From contig CALCJD010000137.1 of the NCBI GenBank assembly GCA_937960895.1, forward strand, positions 1 to 24,251: a stretch of 24,251 bases of DNA, read 5' to 3'. Both the position numbers and the translations under genes were made by a program. Source of the stretch: an uncultured Spartobacteria bacterium (lineage in GTDB: Bacteria > Verrucomicrobiota > Verrucomicrobiia > Chthoniobacterales > Terrimicrobiaceae). This document shows, one piece after another, positions 1-7,694 of the stretch (position 1 is the stretch's first letter; the number at the start of each line of letters is the position of its first letter). A model generated the notes under the pieces. It was not told the DNA's origin, did not search any database, and saw only the letters and a list, made by a program, of their open reading frames with translations.

Positions 1-280
1 CCGGCCGTCGCCGGACACGGTCGGAAGGGATTCTCCGAAACGGGCGACGCCGACTCCATTTTCCACCTTCAGATACCGGACCGTCCGAAGACAGGCTGCG
101 CGTCGCGCCGGAACCCGGAGAACCATCCGGCAGGGACACCGACACGGTGCCGCCAAACGCCAAGCCCCACGGCACGCTCACCGCAAGACCAACCAGCCGT
201 CCGATCCCGCGCACAACCCGCCGGAGACCGTTCACGCCCTCGCGCAACCGGCCGGAGAAAACTTCCGCAGCGGCGGATTC
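1..280. other. Left edge, no confidently assigned gene
   Basis: No reading frame here is convincing. Two minus-strand frames stay open to the left edge. One begins with GTG at 235 and encodes a hydrophobic, signal-peptide-like start (VVRGIGRLVGLAVSVPWG), but turns arginine-rich near the edge. The other begins with ATG at 126 and has protein-like composition near the edge (YLKVENGVGVARFGESL). Either could be the 5' end of a minus-strand gene lying mostly outside the window downstream of the RRM gene, or the two could be halves of one frameshifted gene. The sequence to the left is needed to decide. Confidence 0.3.
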
Positions 281-607
281 TTAGCGCCGCTGATAACCGC
301 CGCGACGATCGCCACGGTCCCGGCCCCCTCCCCCGCCGCCGAACTCCCGGCGTGCGGGACGTTCTTCGCGGGGACGGGCTTCGCTGACCGAAATGGTGCG
401 GCCATCGAAAGGCTTGCCATTGAGTTCTTCAATGGCGCGCTGGCCTTCCTCGGCGGAGCTCATGGTGACAAAGGCAAAACCGCGGGAGCGCTGCGTGGCG
501 CGATCCAGAACCAAATGGGTGTCCGTGACCGTTCCGACTCCGGCAAAAAGTTCCTCCAACGCCCCTTCCGTGGTCTGGAAGGAGAGGTTGCCGACATACA
601 GTTTCAT
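281..607 (-). CDS. RRM-type glycine-rich RNA-binding protein
   Basis: This 108-residue protein has one RNA recognition motif followed by a Gly/Arg tail. The RNP-2 strand is LYVGNL at residues 3-8. RNP-1 is RGFAFVTM near residue 42, with the two aromatic/aliphatic positions that stack on RNA bases. The tail after about residue 85 is rich in Gly, Arg and Asp (GGGGGGRDRGDRRGGYQRR). This is the normal architecture of the small bacterial RRM proteins, which resemble cyanobacterial Rbp and plant GRPs. Those are cytoplasmic, bind RNA and are often cold-induced; whether this one is cold-induced is not visible here. The ATG at 607 is the only sensible start because RNP-2 follows at once. No Shine-Dalgarno motif precedes it. 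The 207-base gap to hisI would hold its promoter. Confidence 0.93.
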   Translation of the reverse strand: MKLYVGNLSFQTTEGALEELFAGVGTVTDTHLVLDRATQRSRGFAFVTMSSAEEGQRAIEELNGKPFDGRTISVSEARPREERPARREFGGGGGGRDRGDRRGGYQRR

Positions 608-780
608 ATTCGTGGGGTGTTTGGAACCCTTCAGCCGCGACTATCAAAAAATACCTGCGGCAGCCGGGGCACGAGGTGCGCCGGGTAATCGCCACGGAAC
701 TTCAATAACCTCTGCATGAACGATTCGTCTTCAGCATGACGGGATGACCCGTGATGTAAAGACAAAACGGCCCCGGAAAT

Positions 781-794
781 CGCTCTTTTGAGCG
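781..794 (-). terminator. Short hairpin downstream of hisI
   Basis: A perfect 5-bp stem (CGCTC / GAGCG) with a 4-base loop lies 20 bases downstream of the hisI stop. It has no T-run on the minus strand, so a terminator role is a guess. A second small hairpin (ACGGG / CCCGT, 739-752) lies further downstream. Confidence 0.25.
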
Positions 795-814
795 TTGAGC
801 GTCGCCCCCCGCTC

Positions 815-1195
815 CTACTCTCCCTCCGCGACCTTGGCTTCCTTGATGGGCAGCGGGCGGCCCTGGCGGTCGAGTTCCTGGAAGAAGCAGCTTTTGTAAC
901 CGGTGTGGCAGGCGCCGACGGTTTGTTCCACTTCGAAGAGGAGCACATCGCGGTCGCAATCGACAAACCAGCGCACGACGCGTTGCAGATGGCCGCTGGT
1001 TTCGCCCTTGAGCCAGAGCTTCCGGCGGGAGCGGCTCCAATAGTGCATCAGGCCGGTTTCGAGGGTTTTTTGCAGGGATTCCCGGTTGAGCCAGGCAAAC
1101 ATGAGCACGCGTCCCGTCGGCGTTTCACCGCCCGAGGCTTCCTGAACAATGGCGGGAATGAGGCCGTCGGATGTAAATTTGAAATCAAGTTCCAC
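815..1195 (-). CDS. hisI: Phosphoribosyl-AMP cyclohydrolase (HisI)
   Basis: HisI opens the purine ring of phosphoribosyl-AMP, the third step of histidine biosynthesis, in the cytoplasm. At 126 residues it is the monofunctional form without a fused HisE pyrophosphohydrolase domain. Family signatures are clear: WSRSRRKLWLKGETSG at residues 53-68; DCDRD at 79-83, which supplies the magnesium-binding aspartates D79, D81 and D83; and GACHTGYKSCFF at 94-105 with the zinc ligands C96 and C103. The start is GTG at 1195, matching the usual short N-terminus. The gene is divergent from the Roadblock-domain gene, with only about 40 bases between the starts. No other his gene is in the window, so hisI is isolated here. 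Confidence 0.95.
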   Translation of the reverse strand: MELDFKFTSDGLIPAIVQEASGGETPTGRVLMFAWLNRESLQKTLETGLMHYWSRSRRKLWLKGETSGHLQRVVRWFVDCDRDVLLFEVEQTVGACHTGYKSCFFQELDRQGRPLPIKEAKVAEGE

Positions 1196-1236
1196 AGTTG
1201 CAGATTAACTCTCTGTCGGATAATCCGAAAGACCGC

Positions 1237-3399
1237 GTGAAACAATCGAAAGTCGCCTCCGCTGCCAAGACGCCGCCGCCGGCTCCCAAGCCATCCGGTC
1301 CGCGCTACCGCTATTTTTACTCCACGCCGACCATGGTGACCCTGCGCATGCGCGACCTCCAGATCCCCGAAAAGGCGCGCACGCCAAACTACGATTCCGA
1401 ACAATTTGTCGATCTTCCCTGTGCGGACATTTTTGGCGGTCCGGCTCCGAAAATCCGCCTGGCCCGGCTGGCCGAACTCGCTCCCGACTGTGTCACGGCG
1501 AAGGATCTGCCGGACGAACCCGTCAAGGTTTGTTCCGCCCGGCTGGCCCTGGCCTACGTGCTGACCGAAAACCGCGAGGTGATTGAAGAACCGCCCGCGC
1601 CCGCCATGCCGGAATTCGGCCCACCCGAGCCCAAGGCCAAAACTGCCGAGCCGGCTCCCGGGGAAGCCGAATCCGCCGCCGACGACGTCAAGGCGGAACC
1701 GGACGCCGAAAAACCCCAGGCAACGAGCGGGGAACCCACCGTGCCGGAGAAGGCCCCGCCGGAAAAAATCACCCCGGAGAAAGCGACTCCCGGGAAAATC
1801 GCTGCGGAAAGGGTGGTGTCCGCGGAGAAGGAAACCGGGAAAAAAGCGACCGCCGAACCTCCTCCGCCCGCCGCGCCTCCGGTCACCGGGAAAACGCCCG
1901 AACCGGCGCCGACCGTCAAGGAACCGGCTTCGGCAAAGTCCGACGTCCCGTCCGCGCCTCCGACCACGGAAGCCCAAACCTCCGAAAAGCCGCCGGCCGC
2001 CGGGGAATCAACCGCCTCCCTTTCCGAGGAAGCGAAGGAAAAGGCGGCCGCGCCCGAGGCCCATCGGCCCGCGCCCGAACCCAAAAAACCGTTTTCCCTT
2101 TTCCCGCTGTTCCGAAGGAAGGAACCCCGGGACAACACCCCGTCCACGCCGGCTCCGCGCAGCCGCGTGGAAATTCCCCCGCCGAAGCGCCCGGCTCCTC
2201 CGTCCGCGTCCTCCACACCCGCTTCCGAAAAACCGGCACCGGAGACTCCGCCCGCCGAGACCAAGGCCGTCAAACCGACCATTCCTCCGCCGCGTTTCGA
2301 ACCCAAAACCCCGGCCGTTCCGGCCGCGTCATCCGTTTCCCAGACTCCGGATCAGCCTCGGGAAACCCGGACCACGCCCTCGCCGGAGAACCCGACCGCA
2401 ACTCCGCCCGTTTCCGAATCCCCAAAACCGCCGATCCTGCCCACCCTTCCGGTCCTGACCCCCAAGGCCGCGCCGAAGCTCGTCGAGCGCATCCGCGCGG
2501 CGGAGGCGGCCATCAAAAAGATCCCGCCGTCCGAGACCGCACCCCGGGACCAGAGGAAGCCGGAGGCCCCCGCCCAGCCGGCGCCGCCCCCCGCGCCCGG
2601 GGCCGCCGCTCCTCCACCGCCGAAACCGGAGACGGTCCCGGCCGCCCGTCCGGAGCCTCAACCGGCTCCCCAAGCAGGGGGCTCCCCCCCTCCCGCCGCC
2701 CAGGTCGCTCCCGACACCCAAGCCAAGCCGGACGTCCAAGCCCCAACCGGCGTCCCGACCCAGCCCGATGTCCAGACCGTCCCCGACGCTCCGGCCCCCG
2801 TGTCCCCGACGACCGAAACCCCGGTGCCGGAGGCGGAAAAACCCGCACCGGCTCCGGCCCCAACCGCCGGTCCCGCTCCGGAAACGGTCGCGGCTCCCGC
2901 GGAGCTCGTGGAAACGGAGCATCTCGCCCCGAAAGACGTGCCGCCGGAAATCGTCGACCAGGACGGCCTGCAGGCCATTTTCCACACCGAGGAACAGCTC
3001 TCCGTTCCCCGCGTGCTCGAACTCTGCGGCGGCCTGCCCGGCATCCATTCCTGCGTGCTGTCGCACCGGTCGGACGTCATCGCCGCACACAACACGCCGG
3101 ATTCCGTGGACATCGTCTCGCTGAGTGCCCATGCGCTTGAGATGCTGAACGCCATGCGCACCTCGTCGGCCAAGATGGGGATCGGCGCCATTCCGGCGGT
3201 GACCGTTCACTCCGAGAAAGGTCCCATCACCTTCTTCCACCGGGACGACCTGTGCCTGTTGGTGTTTCACAAGGACCGGGGATTTGTTCCGGGAGTGCGG
3301 GAAAAGCTGCAGTTCGTCATGGACGAACTCTCCAAGGCCAAACTCCCCCTCCGCCTCGGCGAGGGACCGGGGAAAAAACCGCCCGCCCGATCAAAATAG
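1237..3399 (+). CDS. Proline-rich protein with C-terminal Roadblock/LC7-like domain
   Basis: A protein of about 720 residues in three parts. The first 100 or so residues form a compact, probably folded region (YRYFYSTPTMVTLRMRDLQ ... SARLALAYVLTENREV) that I do not recognise. Residues of roughly 110-570 are a low-complexity linker of Pro, Ala, Lys, Glu and Thr. The last 140 residues look like a Roadblock/LC7 (MglB-like) fold, with GLPGIHSCVLSHRSDVIAAH followed by a helix and GPITFFHRDDLCLLVFHKD. Such domains dimerise and often bind small GTPases, but none is encoded here. There is no signal peptide or membrane segment. Two starts are possible, TTG at 1198 or GTG at 1237. I prefer GTG because neither has a good ribosome site and TTG adds only 13 unremarkable residues. 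The exbB-like gene follows 73 bases downstream. Confidence 0.75.
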   Translation: MKQSKVASAAKTPPPAPKPSGPRYRYFYSTPTMVTLRMRDLQIPEKARTPNYDSEQFVDLPCADIFGGPAPKIRLARLAELAPDCVTAKDLPDEPVKVCSARLALAYVLTENREVIEEPPAPAMPEFGPPEPKAKTAEPAPGEAESAADDVKAEPDAEKPQATSGEPTVPEKAPPEKITPEKATPGKIAAERVVSAEKETGKKATAEPPPPAAPPVTGKTPEPAPTVKEPASAKSDVPSAPPTTEAQTSEKPPAAGESTASLSEEAKEKAAAPEAHRPAPEPKKPFSLFPLFRRKEPRDNTPSTPAPRSRVEIPPPKRPAPPSASSTPASEKPAPETPPAETKAVKPTIPPPRFEPKTPAVPAASSVSQTPDQPRETRTTPSPENPTATPPVSESPKPPILPTLPVLTPKAAPKLVERIRAAEAAIKKIPPSETAPRDQRKPEAPAQPAPPPAPGAAAPPPPKPETVPAARPEPQPAPQAGGSPPPAAQVAPDTQAKPDVQAPTGVPTQPDVQTVPDAPAPVSPTTETPVPEAEKPAPAPAPTAGPAPETVAAPAELVETEHLAPKDVPPEIVDQDGLQAIFHTEEQLSVPRVLELCGGLPGIHSCVLSHRSDVIAAHNTPDSVDIVSLSAHALEMLNAMRTSSAKMGIGAIPAVTVHSEKGPITFFHRDDLCLLVFHKDRGFVPGVREKLQFVMDELSKAKLPLRLGEGPGKKPPARSK

Positions 3400-3472
3400 G
3401 ATGTTCCGATCCGCCCGGCTGACGAAAACTTCCTTTCCTCCGGGCCCAACTCACACGAAATAAACAACCGGC

Positions 3473-4099
3473 ATGTTGGATCTTCTGCAAAAAGGCGGCC
3501 CGCTCATGTGGATTATCGTCCTGTGCAGCGTGACCGCGGTCGGCATTTTCTTCGAACGCCTCTTCGCCCTGCACCGGGCCTCCGTCCCGGTCGGCGAAAT
3601 GCTGCGGGGTCTGGCCAACATCCTGCGCCGGGAAAACTACGCCGAGGCCCTTCAGGAATGCGCCACGACCCCCGGTCCGGTGGCCCGGGTGGCCCATGCC
3701 ATCATCCTGCGCCACGACGCCCCCCGGGCGGAATTGCGCGCCATCGCCGAGGAGGCCGGCCAGCTTGAGGTGCCCAAGCTGGAGCGCAACATGCCCCTGC
3801 TTTCCACCATCGCCTACGCCACGCCGCTCATCGGACTGCTGGGAACCCTCATCGGACTGCTCTCCACCTTCCAGCAAATCGCCTCCCAGAGCGGTTACGC
3901 CTCCGCCACCGACATTGCGGAGGGGGTTTACGAGGCCCTGCTCACCACCGCAGCCTCGCTGGCCGTGGCCATCCCGGCCTTCATCGCCTACAGCTACCTT
4001 TCGGCCCGCATCAACGGCCTCATCCACGACATGGAGCGGGCCGGCATCGAAATCCTCGCCATCCTCGACGAGGTGCGCAGCAAATCCCCTGGCGCGTGA
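3473..4099 (+). CDS. ExbB/TolQ/MotA-family membrane protein
   Basis: This 208-residue inner-membrane protein belongs to the family forming the pentameric channel of TonB-ExbB-ExbD and Tol-Pal motors. Three membrane segments are visible: residues 11-32 (MWIIVLCSVTAVGIFFERLF), 110-133 (with the family signature ATPLIGLLGT) and about 152-176 (YEALLTTAASLAVAIPAF). E154 and the adjacent Thr pair at 158-159 match the conserved Glu and Thr of ExbB helix 3. Between TM1 and TM2 lies the usual cytoplasmic loop of about 75 residues. The gene overlaps the exbD-like gene by 4 bases (GTGA), so the two are probably translationally coupled. It is not possible to say from sequence whether it serves outer-membrane receptors or another process. 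Confidence 0.93.
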   Translation: MLDLLQKGGPLMWIIVLCSVTAVGIFFERLFALHRASVPVGEMLRGLANILRRENYAEALQECATTPGPVARVAHAIILRHDAPRAELRAIAEEAGQLEVPKLERNMPLLSTIAYATPLIGLLGTLIGLLSTFQQIASQSGYASATDIAEGVYEALLTTAASLAVAIPAFIAYSYLSARINGLIHDMERAGIEILAILDEVRSKSPGA

Positions 4100-4500
4100 A
4101 ACTCCGCCGCTCTCCGGCCCCGCACCCGCTGGTGCTCTACCTCGCCCCCGCCCTGAGCCTCGCGATGGTGCTCATCTTTTTCCTGCTGCTCAGCTCCACC
4201 TTCCTGCTGCAGCCGGGCATCGCCGTCAGCATGCCGCAATCGCCCTTCCTGCTGTCCCCGCAACGCGATCCCCGCATCATCAGCGTGACGGCGCCACCCC
4301 TCTCGGCGGTCTTTTTTGAAAACGAGGAGATTGACATCCCCACCCTCACCGAACGGCTCAGAAAAATCCGGGGCCGCTCGCAGACCATCATCATCAAGGC
4401 CGACCGCAAGGCCCTTTACGAAAACATCAGCGCCGTGATGAACGCGGCGCTGGAACAGGGTTTCCCGGTCGTGCTCGCCACGTCGGAGGAGGAGCCGTGA
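4096..4500 (+). CDS. ExbD/TolR-like protein lacking the membrane Asp
   Basis: This is a 134-residue protein with one N-terminal membrane helix (about residues 12-36) and a periplasmic ExbD/TolR-type domain ending in IIIKADRKALYENISAVMNAA, which matches the family's 'R/KAD ... Y ... V' region. Position and length fit ExbD. Aligning its helix with the canonical motif P-x-x-D-V (TPFIDV in E. coli ExbD) on the conserved Pro and the downstream STF places Ser21 (PALSL) where the essential proton-pathway Asp normally is. No other acidic residue lies within the helix. The start is GTG at 4096, overlapping exbB by 4 bases. The stop overlaps the TonB-like start by 4 bases. Identity as ExbD-like is firm; proton-conducting function is doubtful. 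Confidence 0.85.
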   Translation: MKLRRSPAPHPLVLYLAPALSLAMVLIFFLLLSSTFLLQPGIAVSMPQSPFLLSPQRDPRIISVTAPPLSAVFFENEEIDIPTLTERLRKIRGRSQTIIIKADRKALYENISAVMNAALEQGFPVVLATSEEEP

Positions 4501-5246
4501 AACTCGGACACCTCTTCGACTGGCCCTCGCGTCACCACGTCCACCTCGCCCTGCCGGTCATGCTGGTGATTTCGGCCGGCCTGCACGTGGCGGGCGTCCT
4601 CCTCTTTCAACAGGCACCCATCCGCACCACTGCCCGCGTGGAACGCGGCGCACGCGTGTATTACCTCGCCCCCGGATCGGAGGAGGCGGCCCGGCTGGCG
4701 CCGCTTCTGGCCGCATCCGACCCCACCCTCTTCTCACCGGCCAAACCCTCGGCGCGCGACATCTGGAAACTGCCCGAAACCACCTACACCCCCAGTTTCG
4801 ACAGCAGCCCGCCCGCCCTTCTCGCCGTCCACCCCGCGGACACCCGGGTCCATCTGCCCCCGGTTTCGTCAACCGGTCCGGTTTCCCGCGACTTCACCGC
4901 GCCCCCGGGTGCCCGCCAACCCCGGCCGGGCCACCCCACCGCCGTCACCTTCGGACGGGAACTGGCCGGACGAGGGGTCACTCCGCCGGAAGATTTTTCC
5001 TTTGCGGTCCTTCCCGCCGACGGACTGAAAAGCCCGGCGCCGACGGAATTTCTCGTGGCGGTCTCGCCGGAGGGCCGTCCGCTTCATTTTTTCCTTCGTC
5101 AGTCCTCCGGCAGCGAGGTGCTGGATCGCACCGCCCTGCGGTATCTCACGGCCACGCGTTTTGCGGCCGGCGCGGACGCCGAACCGGTCTGGACCACCGC
5201 AACCTTCCACTGGGGCGCCGACGTGGTGCGTCCTTCGACGCCATGA
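4497..5246 (+). CDS. TonB-like energy transducer
   Basis: A 249-residue protein with an N-terminal membrane helix at about residues 17-37. S26 and H30 in that helix reproduce the S-x3-H spacing of TonB, in which the His is essential for coupling to ExbB/ExbD. A periplasmic spacer with moderate proline follows. The C-terminal 65 residues resemble the TonB C-terminal domain (EFLVAVSPEGRPLHFFLRQS, then SGSEVLDRTALRYL and a final beta strand ending HWG). TonB carries energy from the inner membrane to outer-membrane transporters. The start is GTG at 4497, overlapping exbD by 4 bases, and it is one of the few starts here with a purine-rich ribosome site (GGAGGAGGAG). The stop overlaps the zinc-ribbon gene by 4 bases. 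Confidence 0.8.
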   Translation: MKLGHLFDWPSRHHVHLALPVMLVISAGLHVAGVLLFQQAPIRTTARVERGARVYYLAPGSEEAARLAPLLAASDPTLFSPAKPSARDIWKLPETTYTPSFDSSPPALLAVHPADTRVHLPPVSSTGPVSRDFTAPPGARQPRPGHPTAVTFGRELAGRGVTPPEDFSFAVLPADGLKSPAPTEFLVAVSPEGRPLHFFLRQSSGSEVLDRTALRYLTATRFAAGADAEPVWTTATFHWGADVVRPSTP

Positions 5247-5482
5247 TCCGGATGGACCTGCCCTGGTTGGTTTTCACCTATTTGCTGGTTTTTCTTGCGG
5301 CAATTTTTACGGTTTGGATAGCGTATGAGTTGGTTCGACGCTTTCGAGAAAACCACGGCTCGCGGCACCGGCTGCAATGCGCGGTCTGCGGGATGCTTTT
5401 CGAAGACCGAACCAGGGCACCCCTGCCCCGCTGCCCCCGCTGCGGCAGCCTCAACGAACGGAACAAACTAAAAATCTACTGA
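5243..5482 (+). CDS. Small membrane protein with zinc-ribbon
   Basis: A 79-residue protein. Residues of about 6-30 form a single hydrophobic helix (LPWLVFTYLLVFLAAIFTVW). A positively charged stretch comes next, then a zinc-ribbon-like pair of CxxC knuckles: CAVC near residue 47 and CPRC near residue 65, ending GSLNERNKLKIY. The charge distribution suggests the ribbon is cytoplasmic. I do not recognise a named family. Its ATG overlaps the TonB-like stop by 4 bases, so it is the last member of a four-gene coupled set. A role in assembling or regulating the ExbB/ExbD/TonB-like complex is inferred only from that coupling. A 103-base gap separates it from fabF. Confidence 0.75.
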   Translation: MIRMDLPWLVFTYLLVFLAAIFTVWIAYELVRRFRENHGSRHRLQCAVCGMLFEDRTRAPLPRCPRCGSLNERNKLKIY

Positions 5483-5585
5483 TCTCACCAAGGGCACGGT
5501 CCACAGGCCGGAGACGATTTGGAAACTTTTTGATTGCCAGATTGCGCCCCGAACCGAGATTCAACACACTCCATATCCTGAAAAG

Positions 5586-6833
<1,248 letters not shown>

Positions 6834-6852
6834 GCCTGCGGTGTCGGGAGGC

Positions 6853-6882
6853 CCGGCGGAAAAAACGGCGGGAATCCGCCGG
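6853..6882 (+). terminator. GC-rich hairpin after fabF
   Basis: CCGGCGG (6853-6859) pairs with CCGCCGG (6876-6882). A competing stem, CGGCGG (6866-6871) with CCGCCG (6876-6881) around a 4-base loop, is also possible. There is no T-run, so this may be a Rho-independent-like terminator, an attenuator, or simply GC-rich sequence. Confidence 0.3.
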
Positions 6883-6942
6883 CGGGTCACCCGTGGAGGG
6901 TGGTGACGACGACCGTTCCGCGACGGCCCGATTTCCGCTTCC

Positions 6943-7680
6943 ATGCCCGAGCTGCCCGACCATTACGCCACGCTGGGACTTGACCGGCGGTGCACCGACG
7001 CGCAGATCCGGACCGCCTACCGCCTGCTGGCCCGGCAGTTCCACCCCGACGTCTGCGGCAATTCCCCCGAGGCGACGCGGCGCATTCAGGAGCTCAATGC
7101 CGCCTTCGAGGTGCTGTCCGATCCGGCCCGGCGGCGCGCCTACGATCTGGAGCGCGCCGACCGGCGCGACGGGAAAAAATCCGCCGCCCGCATCAAGCGC
7201 GACATTTCCCATGACGTGCATCTGACCGTGGAGGAGTTCCTGCGCGGCGCCACCCTGCAGGTTCGCGTGAAGGATCCGGTCCATCCACACGGCGAGGAAA
7301 TTTATTCCCTTGTGGTTCCGCCCCTCACCGCGCCCGGCACACGCTTCCGCCTGCCGAGGGAGGCCCCCTTCGAGGGCGGTCATGTCATTGTCCGCCTCCG
7401 CGTGCGTCCCAACGCCCGATTCAAGGCCCGCGGATCGGACCTGCGTTGCGACCTGAGGATCAGCGCCCGGCGCGCCGCGTCGGGAGGGACGGAAACCATT
7501 CCCGGACCCGACGGCCGCCTCCTCCGCGTGACCATCCCCGCCGGGGCCGGGCGGGGGGAAATCGTGCGGGTGCCCGGAGCCGGACTGCCAAAATCCCACG
7601 GCGGCCGCGGGGACCTGCTGGTGCGTTTGTCCTACCGACCGGAAGTGACCGTCACCCGCAAACGCTTCGGTTTCCGGTAG
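6943..7680 (+). CDS. DnaJ-class co-chaperone (J domain plus one C-terminal domain)
   Basis: J-domain proteins stimulate the ATPase of Hsp70 (DnaK). This 245-residue protein begins with a J domain (about residues 6-70) containing the required HPD motif at 34-36 (RQFHPDVCG) and the helix III/IV end NAAFEVLSDPARRRAYD. It has no CxxCxGxG zinc-finger region and only a short linker. A region resembling the DnaJ/CbpA C-terminal substrate-binding domain follows from about residue 90 (DVHLTVEEFLRGATLQVRV ... LLRVTIPAGAGRGEIVRVPG, then GDLLVRLSY). It is thus nearest to CbpA but shorter than E. coli CbpA (306 residues). It converges on the AsmA-like gene with only 6 bases between stops. Confidence 0.9.
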   Translation: MPELPDHYATLGLDRRCTDAQIRTAYRLLARQFHPDVCGNSPEATRRIQELNAAFEVLSDPARRRAYDLERADRRDGKKSAARIKRDISHDVHLTVEEFLRGATLQVRVKDPVHPHGEEIYSLVVPPLTAPGTRFRLPREAPFEGGHVIVRLRVRPNARFKARGSDLRCDLRISARRAASGGTETIPGPDGRLLRVTIPAGAGRGEIVRVPGAGLPKSHGGRGDLLVRLSYRPEVTVTRKRFGFR

Positions 7681-7694
7681 GCTGCCCTACCGGA
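7673..7694. terminator. Bidirectional hairpin spanning two convergent stop codons
   Basis: TCCGGTAGG (7673-7681) pairs perfectly with CCTACCGGA (7686-7694) around the 4-base loop CTGC. The plus-strand TAG at 7678-7680 and the minus-strand TAG (7687-7689) are both inside the stem. No T-run follows on either strand. It is the only candidate terminator between the two genes. Confidence 0.6.

Noticed and set aside
1583..2458. 291-codon plus-strand frame inside the proline-rich linker
   Set aside because: Arg/Pro-rich out-of-frame shadow of the linker with no start context.
1048..3270. Several minus-strand frames of 107-313 codons opposite the proline-rich gene
   Set aside because: They arise from the low-complexity Pro/Ala codons and read as Gly/Arg/Ser-rich strings; the plus frame has folded, conserved-looking ends.
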